A DNA stretch of 59,359 bases from Candidatus Thorarchaeota archaeon (GTDB lineage: Archaea > Asgardarchaeota > Thorarchaeia > Thorarchaeales > Thorarchaeaceae): contig JAGSHN010000023.1 in NCBI GenBank assembly GCA_029855935.1, forward strand, positions 76,157 to 135,515. Reading direction: 5' to 3'. How positions within the stretch are numbered: the first letter of the stretch is position 1; each line of letters opens with the position of its first letter. Of the stretch, positions 34,425 to 42,154 are shown piece by piece. The notes beneath the pieces are model-generated. The model did no database searches and was not told the origin of the DNA. It saw nothing but the letters and a program-made list of their open reading frames with translations. The translations under genes and the position numbers were made by a program.

Positions 34425-35111
34425 CTGGCAAAGGAAACAATTCTGATTGCGACACTCGGTCGCAATGAACAGGGGCGAATTGACTTCGTCCTGAGAAAGC
34501 GGGCGGCTGATAGGCTCGTCATACTGTACACTGACGAGATAGAGCAAGACGCTCGTCGGATCAAAGAGGAGATTCAGAGGTCCGGTTCACTCCCGGTCGA
34601 CCTAAGACGCGTCGAGCCGTGGAGCTTTCACAACGTCCTGTGTGAGGCTGTCAAAATTGTCAATCAGTACCCGAAGGCAACGTTCACGTACAATCCCTCG
34701 CTGGGAACCCGCATTATGAGCGCGGCCCTGTACGCAGCTGCGGCCTTCACAAAGTCTGTTCTCTTCCTCGTCAAGGAGGACGGTAGAGGCCGCGCCGTCG
34801 AAGTCGTGAACGTCTTCCCTATCACTAGGCAATCGCTGAGTGCTCCTAAGAAGAGAATACTTGCCGTTCTGGCCGAGCGCCGGCGCGCGGCGAAGAGCGA
34901 AGAAGAGCAATGGTTTCCCTCTATGGGGGCGCTGGCGAAAGCCGTGAATCTGTCCCGGTCATCCACATCTGACCACATCAAGGTTCTGAGCGATTGGGGC
35001 TACGTGGAGGTCGATGAGGGCCGTCCGACCAGAGTCCGTTCGAAAGAGCTGGGCGAGGCCGTCCTTGAGATGGCTCGCAAATGGAAACGGGACAGGGATG
35101 CAGACAGGTGA
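34425..35111 (+). CDS. csa3: Csa3-like CARF-winged-helix regulator, CTG start
   Basis: The frame is open from 34422 and gives about 228 residues. The CARF part begins KETILIATLGRNEQGRIDFV; YNPSLGTRIMSAALYAAAAF is the ligand-binding loop and following helix. From about residue 160 a winged helix follows: FPSMGALAKAVNLSRSSTSD, HIKVLSDWGYVEVDEG. This is the layout of Csa3, which regulates cas genes and adaptation in archaea and binds cA4. No ATG, GTG or TTG occurs in frame before the CARF loop; CTG 34425 has AGGTG seven nt upstream and starts exactly where homologous CARF domains begin. An ATG at 34716 would delete half of the CARF domain. The 3' end overlaps the next gene by 14 nt. Confidence 0.78.
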   Translation: MAKETILIATLGRNEQGRIDFVLRKRAADRLVILYTDEIEQDARRIKEEIQRSGSLPVDLRRVEPWSFHNVLCEAVKIVNQYPKATFTYNPSLGTRIMSAALYAAAAFTKSVLFLVKEDGRGRAVEVVNVFPITRQSLSAPKKRILAVLAERRRAAKSEEEQWFPSMGALAKAVNLSRSSTSDHIKVLSDWGYVEVDEGRPTRVRSKELGEAVLEMARKWKRDRDADR

Positions 35112-36774
35112 AGCTGCCCTGACCGACCCCAGCATAGCCCGAACCGAGACGGCTCTGAGGGACCTGTGGAGAGAGACCCTGCGAAGGTGTTCGGAGCGCT
35201 TCAGTCTGGAAGAGAGTCTCGCATCACTTGAGATCGTGATCGACGATGCAACGGGATCTCTGGCCTGGCCTCAATCGTGGAATATTGAGGTGCAGCTCCG
35301 AGAGGACACTGTGATGATTCCGGATCTCACGTCGACAGCGGCCCCCCTGATACGCGGTCTTCTCGCAAGAGAGGCCCTTCGACTGATGCTCCCAGCTGGC
35401 GTCGTTGATGACAACGTTGTCTTCGACGTTGCCTGCGAATTCGGAAGGCAAAACCTGCGCGGACAGCTGGAGCAGGAGTGGACCGAGCGCTGGCGGGCCT
35501 CCAGCGAGTCAATCCGCCTGCCCACAGGGGCCGTCTATGACGCCATTCGCATATTTGATCAGCTTGAACGAATGGAGGGGTCGCGTGCACTGGACAACCT
35601 CGTGAACGCGATTGCCAAGTTCGCACGTGCTGGTGTGACACTCTCTCTGGACGACTGGGTGCGGTACCTGATGGGCTATGTGATAGAGTTCACCATTCCT
35701 CTGAACAGAATCGAGATTGCCGTTGCAGATGCCCTTCTACGTGATGCGAGTACCACACGAGAGGAGATTGCTGCCCGTCTTGGGATGACTCCAGACTGGA
35801 TTGGCAAAGTGGTACAGAGGATGACCGCCCGCGGACAGTTGAGGCTGTTCGAGCGGCTCTCGCTCCGTGCCCTCAACATTCGCGTACAGCATATTCTCAT
35901 AGAGCCAGCAGTTGTGAGTCAGGCCGAGGGTCTGGACTTCTTCAGGAGCTGTCCCTTTCTGTATTCGTCGTGGAGGGTCATAGGCGGTCGAGGCGGGATT
36001 CTCATCACTCTTGCAGTTCCTGACAATGACCACAATCTGCGCGCGGTCAGAACAGCTGTCAGACGTGTCGCACGGTCAGGATTCACTCTACAGACCTTCG
36101 ACCGCGTCCGCGCTGCGCGACAGTACTGTTTTGACTACTACGACACAGAGACGGCTCGGTGGAGAATCGACTGGTTCTCGCTGTGGCTCGCGGCCAGACA
36201 TATCAGCAGCGGCGGCAATCAGCGCCTACCCACACTGGAACTGCCAGCCCCTCCCGAGCCGCTACGCTACATCGACAACACCGACGCGCTCCTGCTCTCA
36301 GAGTTCCAAGCAGGCACCACGACCATCCGCGGCCTCAGAGACAAGATACGCTGCCGGACATCTGCCGTCGTCGAGAAGATGACAAAGTTTCGAGATACAC
36401 GAGTCCTCGTCCAGATGTACGAGCTCAGGCACGCCGGGCTCACCGCTGACTCACTCGTCATAGTCGAGGCTGACCGCGGTAAGGAGATAATGGGCCATCT
36501 GGCACTTCGCCTCCCGCAGACATACGTCGAGTCCACCGAGAAGGGGCCAATGCTGTTCAGGGTCACCCTCCCGGCTGACGGCGTGACCAGACTTGCCAAG
36601 ATAGTCGGAGACATTGTCCCCGAACCGCAGCAGATCCACCTACTCGACAGTCCGTTGTACGGGGGATGGAAGCTCGGGGCCTTCATCGAGGACTGGAATT
36701 TCTACCACGGCACGTGGGCGCCCCACCCCAACATTGACACGTGGCTCGAGGACATCGAGAGAAGACTGTTCTGA
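35098..36774 (+). CDS. Large double winged-helix protein, unknown, coupled to csa3
   Basis: 558 residues from ATG 35098, which overlaps the end of csa3. An N-terminal domain of about 190 residues (TSTAAPLIRGLLAREALRL, DNVVFDVACEFGRQNLRGQL) precedes a first winged helix (ADALLRDASTTREEIAARLG, then TPDWIGKVVQRMTARGQLRL). An Lrp/RAM-like beta-alpha-beta domain follows (ILIEPAVVSQAEGL, RGGILITLAVPD). A second winged helix (DNTDALLLSEFQAGTTTIRG, then RTSAVVEKMTKFRDTR) leads to a second RAM-like domain (DSLVIVEADRGKEIMGHLAL). It is not a Cas protein I recognise. The layout suggests a duplicated Lrp-like regulator. Its coupling to Csa3 suggests both are made in equal amounts or act together on CRISPR genes. 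Confidence 0.65.
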   Translation: MQTGEAALTDPSIARTETALRDLWRETLRRCSERFSLEESLASLEIVIDDATGSLAWPQSWNIEVQLREDTVMIPDLTSTAAPLIRGLLAREALRLMLPAGVVDDNVVFDVACEFGRQNLRGQLEQEWTERWRASSESIRLPTGAVYDAIRIFDQLERMEGSRALDNLVNAIAKFARAGVTLSLDDWVRYLMGYVIEFTIPLNRIEIAVADALLRDASTTREEIAARLGMTPDWIGKVVQRMTARGQLRLFERLSLRALNIRVQHILIEPAVVSQAEGLDFFRSCPFLYSSWRVIGGRGGILITLAVPDNDHNLRAVRTAVRRVARSGFTLQTFDRVRAARQYCFDYYDTETARWRIDWFSLWLAARHISSGGNQRLPTLELPAPPEPLRYIDNTDALLLSEFQAGTTTIRGLRDKIRCRTSAVVEKMTKFRDTRVLVQMYELRHAGLTADSLVIVEADRGKEIMGHLALRLPQTYVESTEKGPMLFRVTLPADGVTRLAKIVGDIVPEPQQIHLLDSPLYGGWKLGAFIEDWNFYHGTWAPHPNIDTWLEDIERRLF

Positions 36775-37080
36775 GAACTATGGCGCGGTTCGTGGCTCTT
36801 CACAACAAGGCCTGCTAGGCGGGCCTGCGTATGCGAAACCCGCGCCCGTGGCGATTCTCCTAGTCAAGGAATCTCTTCACGTACAGCGGCCGAGCCGCGC
36901 GTGAGTACCAGCGGTAACGGAAGCTTCGTGCAGCAACCCTGAAGTTCGAGCGTGTTTCCCATTCCGATGGACGAGTGGCATCCCCGCAAGCAACTCCCCA
37001 GTCTGAACCGTTCGCGATGGGATTACGTACCTCATACGAACACCTAACCTTTATACTGTACCGTGTAGCCATTTCGTGAT
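36775..37080. other. Intergenic region with csx1 promoter
   Basis: Contains CCTTTATACT (37048-37057), a good TATA box placing transcription start at about 37080. Otherwise no feature recognised. Confidence 0.5.
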
Positions 37081-37155
37081 ATGCGAAGGGGAGCGGAGAA
37101 GGCAGCCGTTTGTCACAGCGTGAACATACCACGGCCTAGGGTGTCCGTATTATGA
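37081..37155 (+). CDS. 24-codon leaderless upstream ORF overlapping csx1
   Basis: ATG 37081 lies about 25 nt downstream of the TATA box at 37048-37057, the position for a leaderless start. The frame codes for 24 residues (MRRGAEKAAVCHSVNIPRPR and four more) and its TGA overlaps the ATG of the nuclease gene (ATGA at 37152-37155). It is too short for a fold. Its geometry suggests that ribosomes entering at the transcript end terminate on, and re-initiate at, the nuclease start. Chance is possible: no homolog or codon bias can be tested here. Confidence 0.4.
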   Translation: MRRGAEKAAVCHSVNIPRPRVSVL

Positions 37156-38852
37156 CTAGGGTATTGGTTACTTCACTCGGCGCGCCGTCACGCGGCTACT
37201 CGTTGAGCACCTACCGCCTTCACAACTCGGACACTGCTCCTTGGCAAGGTAAGTTCGCGGGACTGGCTGTTCGGGACCTATTGGGACCCTTCGACAACTT
37301 GATTGTCCTTGTCACCGAGAGATCAGAGAAACACCTTGCTGAGTTCAAGAAAGCAGCGGGAGTCAGACAAGCAAGGCGTGTTCCGGTTCCCGAGCCCCTG
37401 ACAGAGGGTGATCAGTACAGTGCCATTGACAAGATTGTCGGTGCTGTGGAAGAGATTGCAACTTCTGATCTCCCGGATATTCGCATAACCCTCGACATAA
37501 CCTTCGGGTTCAGATCTCAGCCGCTCCTATACTTTGCCGCGCTCGCCTTCTTGAAGGAACTTCAAGGGGCTGAAGTGGAACACGTTGTTTATGCTCACCG
37601 GAAAGACCCCGCCAGGGACGAGTACGAGATTGTCGAGCTCACGCCGGCCTACGAGATGATTGACTGGGCATATGCCGTCAGAACCTTTGTAGATTCCGGT
37701 GATACGGGGTACTTGGCAAGAATCTTGGACCGGAGGGTGCAGATGCTACGTGCTAGAGGAGAACCTTTCAAGACGGTAGATGACATTCGCAAGTGTCTGA
37801 GCGGCTTCTCGAACCTCGTTGGTGCGGCATTGCCGATAGAGCTTGGTAACGCAGCCAAGTCACTTCTGGACAAACTCGATCGGCGCAGGGAAGAACTGCG
37901 AGAGGCCAAGATCTTCTGGCGACTCATTGACTCGTTGACTGAGGTGGGAGAGCAACTCTCGTGCTCCCTGCTTGCTAGGAACAAGGCCACGATTCCTCTG
38001 ACACGTGAGGTGATTGAACACCAGATTCGCGTCACCGAGTGGGCGCTCTCGCACAACCAGATTGCGAACGTCGTGGCCATACTCCGAGAGGCGGCAATCA
38101 ATCTGATACTGCTCAGGCGCTCGTCTGAGAGATGGCTTGACAGGAGCGAGAGAGAAGAGGCCGCCTATCTTCTATCGTCAATGGAGCGAATGATGAAGAG
38201 AGGGGACCTCAGAGACAGGCTGACCGACTTTCAACAGGAGTTCCTGGCTGCATTCGTAAGAATCAGAGATCACAGAAACAGGATGGCCCACTGTGGCTTC
38301 ACTGAGAACAGGGTCAGTCTTACAGGTCTGGACGATGACATCAGGAACTTTGTTGAAGTGCTGCGCAGGGGCCTTGACGAGCTACAGCTGCCGCAGCAGG
38401 GGACTGCACACATACTGGTGAGCCCGCTGGGGCTCTCGATTGGCAGCCTCTACACCGCTCTGTTGGCAACCCAGCCCGACCATCTCATCGCCCTTGTGAC
38501 AAAGAAGTCGCGGGGTTCATTGAAGTCGGTCCTAGAGGCCGCCAGTTTCCCTGAGTCCGAAACCACAGTCCTTGACGTCAAAGACCCTCACGCAGGCTTC
38601 GAGGAGATACCGTCGCTCGTCAGCAGGGCGGAGGACACGATCATCTCCGCGCGGGTGGTCATCGGGAACATCACGGGCGGGACCACAATGATGAGTGAGG
38701 CTGTCCGCGCGATTCTCGAGATGGCCAGATCGTACGCGGTACAGACCAAGACCTATGCTATGGTCGACAGAAGACCGTTGGAGGAACAGAAACGTAATCC
38801 CTTCGTCAAGGGCGAGGCGTTTCAGATCAATGGATGTGTGAATGATGACTGA
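37152..38852 (+). CDS. csx1: CARF-HEPN-CARF fusion ribonuclease (Csx1-type with a second CARF domain)
   Basis: 566 residues. The N-terminal CARF (1-190) is of Csx1/TM1812 type: MTRVLVTSLG, DLLGPFDNLIVLVTE, LDITFGFRSQPLLYFAALAF (ligand loop), and VELTPAYEMIDWAYAVRTFV. A helical HEPN domain (about 240-410) carries R375-N-R-M-A-H380, the R-x4-H active site. A second CARF domain follows from 418 to 566: AHILVSPLGLSIGSLYTALL, HLIALVTKKSRG and VVIGNITGGTTMMSEAVRAI, with the NITGGT ligand loop typical of Csm6/Can1-type CARF. Csx1 is an RNase switched on by cyclic oligoadenylate. The extra CARF may be a ring-nuclease module that turns the enzyme off, or a second sensor. It overlaps the can2-like gene by 11 nt. 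Confidence 0.87.
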   Translation: MTRVLVTSLGAPSRGYSLSTYRLHNSDTAPWQGKFAGLAVRDLLGPFDNLIVLVTERSEKHLAEFKKAAGVRQARRVPVPEPLTEGDQYSAIDKIVGAVEEIATSDLPDIRITLDITFGFRSQPLLYFAALAFLKELQGAEVEHVVYAHRKDPARDEYEIVELTPAYEMIDWAYAVRTFVDSGDTGYLARILDRRVQMLRARGEPFKTVDDIRKCLSGFSNLVGAALPIELGNAAKSLLDKLDRRREELREAKIFWRLIDSLTEVGEQLSCSLLARNKATIPLTREVIEHQIRVTEWALSHNQIANVVAILREAAINLILLRRSSERWLDRSEREEAAYLLSSMERMMKRGDLRDRLTDFQQEFLAAFVRIRDHRNRMAHCGFTENRVSLTGLDDDIRNFVEVLRRGLDELQLPQQGTAHILVSPLGLSIGSLYTALLATQPDHLIALVTKKSRGSLKSVLEAASFPESETTVLDVKDPHAGFEEIPSLVSRAEDTIISARVVIGNITGGTTMMSEAVRAILEMARSYAVQTKTYAMVDRRPLEEQKRNPFVKGEAFQINGCVNDD

Positions 38853-39882
38853 GAATGAAACTAATGTTTCCGAACTGATCCAGCTCGTGGGTTCCAACCC
38901 CCTCCCGCTGTACATAAGCGCTTCCACGCTCCGGCCGAATATCGTCTATCTCCTGTGTACTGACGAAACAAGGCCTGTGGCGGAACGGCTTCAACGAGAG
39001 TACAAGAAGTATAACATCGGCGCGGAACTACTGTTCATCAGAGATGCGACCAGCCCTCTGAGCTGCGAAACGGTGGTCACCGACAGACTGTCGAATGCCT
39101 TTCTCGACTACACTGGTGGCACCAAGGTCATGGCCGTCAACGTCTACCGTGCCTGGTCTCAGCACAGAGGCACTCTCAGCCGAGCGTGCTATGTGGACTC
39201 TGAGAAGGACGTACTCCGATTCGGTGATGGCAAGAATGTCCCGATCACTACGGAGCTGTCACTCGACCTGCTTGTCAGACTGCACGGTTTCCGGCTGTTG
39301 GAAACGAGGTCTTCCCTACCAGATGCCGATAGAATGCGTGAACTTGACAAAGAGGTCGAGAAGTATCTCGAAGCGATTGAACGCGGGGAGAAGACAGATC
39401 GAACTGCTGATGGGTTTTGGTTCGAGGAATGGGTCGCAGGCCTTTTGAAGCACAGACTTGATACACCTCTGAAGGTATATTGGGGAGCAAGAATTGCGCC
39501 ACCTCACGCGCCCGGGATGGAACTCGATGTTGTGGCCATAAGGGGCCACAAGACCTTCGTGCTATCCTGCACAATCGGACCCAAATATGATCCCGCAAAG
39601 AGAAAAGCCTTCGAGGTCATTCTGCGATCTCATCAGATTGGGGGCAATCACGCAAGGGCGGCTCTCGTTAGTCCCATAGACATAGTTATGAACCCAAGTC
39701 CGAGTCGGTGGAGCTCTGACGAACTCATTGACCAAGCCTACAATCTTGAGAGTAGTGTCAAGTCACACTGGAATGATCCTATCGCCTTCAAGGTGTTCTC
39801 CCGGTCAGACATTGAGGAGTGGGTGGGTTTCGCTGGGGCCAAGAAGAAGGTCGATTCTCTGAGGAGATGGATTGAGTCATAG
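38842..39882 (+). CDS. CARF-PD-(D/E)XK nuclease (Can2/Card1-like, DUF1887)
   Basis: 346 residues. The CARF domain (about 15-150) has NIVYLLCTDETRPVAERLQ and FLDYTGGTKVMAVNVYRAW, with DYTGGTK as ligand loop. A restriction-like domain (about 185-346) has GFWFEEWVAGLL (motif Glu), MELDVVAIRG (catalytic Asp) and KTFVLSCTIGPKYDPAKRKA, followed by FEVILRSHQIGGNHARAALV. In Can2/Card1 the third motif is E-x-K or S-C-K; here it is S-C-T, so the usual Lys is absent at that exact position, although Lys248 and Lys253 are near. The enzyme class nicks or degrades DNA and RNA after binding cA4 or cA6. It is in one operon with csx1 and sits just ahead of cas10. Confidence 0.85.
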   Translation: MMTENETNVSELIQLVGSNPLPLYISASTLRPNIVYLLCTDETRPVAERLQREYKKYNIGAELLFIRDATSPLSCETVVTDRLSNAFLDYTGGTKVMAVNVYRAWSQHRGTLSRACYVDSEKDVLRFGDGKNVPITTELSLDLLVRLHGFRLLETRSSLPDADRMRELDKEVEKYLEAIERGEKTDRTADGFWFEEWVAGLLKHRLDTPLKVYWGARIAPPHAPGMELDVVAIRGHKTFVLSCTIGPKYDPAKRKAFEVILRSHQIGGNHARAALVSPIDIVMNPSPSRWSSDELIDQAYNLESSVKSHWNDPIAFKVFSRSDIEEWVGFAGAKKKVDSLRRWIES

Positions 39883-39897
39883 GAGTGATGATGGTAA

Positions 39898-41520
39898 ATG
39901 GGTATTCTAACGCTTGTGGACCTGCTTGGAATTCAGAGGTTCATCTTTGAGTCAAACCGGCTGAGGGATATTCTTGCCGGGTCTATGCTCGTACGCAAAG
40001 CGAGTACTGAAATTCTCTCTGACTTTGCGCAACGTTCAGGCCAGGTTGTCTACAGTGCAGGAGGCACGGGACTGATCCGATTCGAGGCAATGGAGGACGC
40101 ACGGGAGTTTGCGGGAAGATATACTCGCTGGCTATTCGACAAAGCACCGGGTCTGGATGCTGCTATTCTCCACAAGAACTATGACGGCAATGGCGACTTC
40201 ATCGGAACCATAGAGGACCTGGGCGAGCAGATGAGTCTGCTAAAGCTTCGCCGCAGGCGACAACTCCCTCTCGGCGGTCTTGGCGTGACCGAGTCCTGCT
40301 ATGAGACCGGCCAGCCAGCTGTCGCCTTCGACCGGGAGAGTACCAACTCCGTGCCCGTCGAGCCTCCACTTCCAGACGATTCTCACCAGACAAGACCCAT
40401 CTCTGCATCTGTCAAGGCTCGACGCGCTGCTGACCTTGAGCGCCAGTCTGATGAGAGGTGGGTGAGGTTCCTTCCTAGCACTGAGGTTGAGATACGTGGT
40501 GAGGAGGTTCAACTTGAATTCCCGAAGGACCTAGACCACCTTGGGCGAAGCCGCACCGAGAAGAGCCTGATGGCAGTTGTCCACATAGATATGAACGATA
40601 CAGGTGAGAAACTGCGAAAGATGCAGGAAACCCTCAGGGGGGAGAAAGAGGAAACAGCAAGGGCGCGCATCAAAAGCACATCTGAGCAGATCAAGAACAT
40701 AGCTGCAAAAGCATTCAGGGTATGCGTCCAGAGAGTTGTGAAGTCAATAGTCGCTGAGAAGAAGGACGACGGTCGCCACTACTACATCCAGCACGCAAAG
40801 GCGACAAGCAAATTCGAGCTACTCTATCACGACGGCACTCTCTCATTGCCTCTACGCCCAATAGTCCTTGGAGGCGATGACCTGACCATAGTCTGTGATG
40901 CTCGTATAGCATTTGATCTTGCGGCAGCAGCTCTGGAGGAGTTTGAGAGAGGAAACATAGAGGGCGTCGGTCAGATCACTGGTTGCGCGGGCATAGCGAT
41001 AGGACGGACTCATACGCCTTTCTTCAGACTCTATCAGCGTTCCGAGGAGCTCTGCAGAAACGCCAAGCGGTGGCGCCACGCCGCAGACTATGCTGGTTCA
41101 GCCCTTGATTGGCATATCGAATATGGGCAGTCAATCGGACCAATCGAGGAGCTGCGTGCGCGGTACCTGAAACCCATTTCATCGGCATCACAGGAGTTCA
41201 CAACATACCGGTTCACATGTCGTCCATATCCGCTTGACTATGATGACGAGTATCTGTCTTGGAGATGGCTATCGGACACATTCCTGTGTGGTCCCAACGG
41301 CCTTCAGACCGGGTCCTGGGCCGAGCGTCGCAACAAGGTCTACAGGCTGAGAGAGGCAGCACTTGAGGGCGAGGATGTTGTCAAAGGACTGCTCGAACGA
41401 TGGAAGCGACTCGGCGACAATCTGAGGCTGCCAGCCGAGATAGGCAATGGGTACTTCAAGAATCAGACTCCGGTCCTTGACGCGGTGGAGCTGGTGAGTC
41501 TGTACTTCAAGTTGAGGTGA
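39898..41520 (+). CDS. cas10: Cas10, type III-D, without HD domain
   Basis: 540 residues. LTLVDLLGIQRFIFESNRLR opens the first palm; VVYSAGGTGLIRF (50-62) is its degenerate site. The second palm has SLMAVVHIDMNDTGEKLRKM with Asp231, and LGGDDLTIVC with GGDD at 325-328, the cyclase site that makes cyclic oligoadenylate from ATP. A remnant of the zinc-finger region is LGVTESCYETGQPA. The N-terminal HD nuclease present in most Cas10 proteins is absent and the protein is correspondingly short, so this complex should signal but not cut DNA itself. It heads the III-D effector operon 15 nt after the can2-like gene. Confidence 0.88.
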   Translation: MGILTLVDLLGIQRFIFESNRLRDILAGSMLVRKASTEILSDFAQRSGQVVYSAGGTGLIRFEAMEDAREFAGRYTRWLFDKAPGLDAAILHKNYDGNGDFIGTIEDLGEQMSLLKLRRRRQLPLGGLGVTESCYETGQPAVAFDRESTNSVPVEPPLPDDSHQTRPISASVKARRAADLERQSDERWVRFLPSTEVEIRGEEVQLEFPKDLDHLGRSRTEKSLMAVVHIDMNDTGEKLRKMQETLRGEKEETARARIKSTSEQIKNIAAKAFRVCVQRVVKSIVAEKKDDGRHYYIQHAKATSKFELLYHDGTLSLPLRPIVLGGDDLTIVCDARIAFDLAAAALEEFERGNIEGVGQITGCAGIAIGRTHTPFFRLYQRSEELCRNAKRWRHAADYAGSALDWHIEYGQSIGPIEELRARYLKPISSASQEFTTYRFTCRPYPLDYDDEYLSWRWLSDTFLCGPNGLQTGSWAERRNKVYRLREAALEGEDVVKGLLERWKRLGDNLRLPAEIGNGYFKNQTPVLDAVELVSLYFKLR

Positions 41521-41527
41521 TGATGAC

Positions 41528-42154
41528 TTGATTCCCCGTGAGTTGACGATTGAGCTCCTTTCTGACAGTGCATTCGGCGGCGACACTGGTGTCACTGTCG
41601 ATAGAGAGGTCACACACGATGAAACTGGTCTACCGTTCATTCCCGGCAAGAGTATTCGCGGGCTACTGAGAGATACCTGGCTATCAATGCATCACTGCTT
41701 CCCCTCATTGTGGGAGGCTGCTGCACGGGTGCTCGGACGACCCAAACGCCTTGACGAGCACTGTATCCTCCGCATAGGTGACGCTCTGCTCGAACCTGCT
41801 GTGAGGGAGTGGGTCCTATACGGCCTATCGAAGGGCACACGCCTCACATCCGACCTCGTTCTTGAGGCTCTCACCGACATTCGGACTCAGACGGCTGTTG
41901 ACCGTGTCAGAGGGGCACCGAAGAAGGGGACACTCCGTAGCACTCGTGTCATATTGAGAGGTGTGAAGCTGCGAAGCCATCTGGAATGGCTCGGAGAACC
42001 GACAAAGGACGACCTGCGCGTTCTTGCCCTCTGCGCTCTGGGTACCCGACAGGCCGGGTTGTCTTCCAACCGGGGACTGGGCCACATCAGAATGCTTCTC
42101 GACAACAGTTTGCACCAGACAAGGAAACTGGCCAGACTGGAGGGGGGACAATGA
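41528..42154 (+). CDS. csm3: Csm3-like Cas7 backbone subunit (RAMP)
   Basis: 208 residues, one RAMP fold. TGLPFIPGKSIRGLLRD is the first RAMP glycine/IPGxSIRG motif. IRTQTAVDRVRGAPKKGTLR carries the conserved D-x-x-x-G-x(n)L that in Csm3/Cmr4 provides the target-RNA cleaving Asp (here Asp126). GLSSNRGLGHIRM is the C-terminal glycine-rich loop. Start is TTG 41528, since the only ATG just upstream (41520) stops within three codons. Its stop overlaps the csx10 ATG. Confidence 0.85.
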   Translation: MIPRELTIELLSDSAFGGDTGVTVDREVTHDETGLPFIPGKSIRGLLRDTWLSMHHCFPSLWEAAARVLGRPKRLDEHCILRIGDALLEPAVREWVLYGLSKGTRLTSDLVLEALTDIRTQTAVDRVRGAPKKGTLRSTRVILRGVKLRSHLEWLGEPTKDDLRVLALCALGTRQAGLSSNRGLGHIRMLLDNSLHQTRKLARLEGGQ

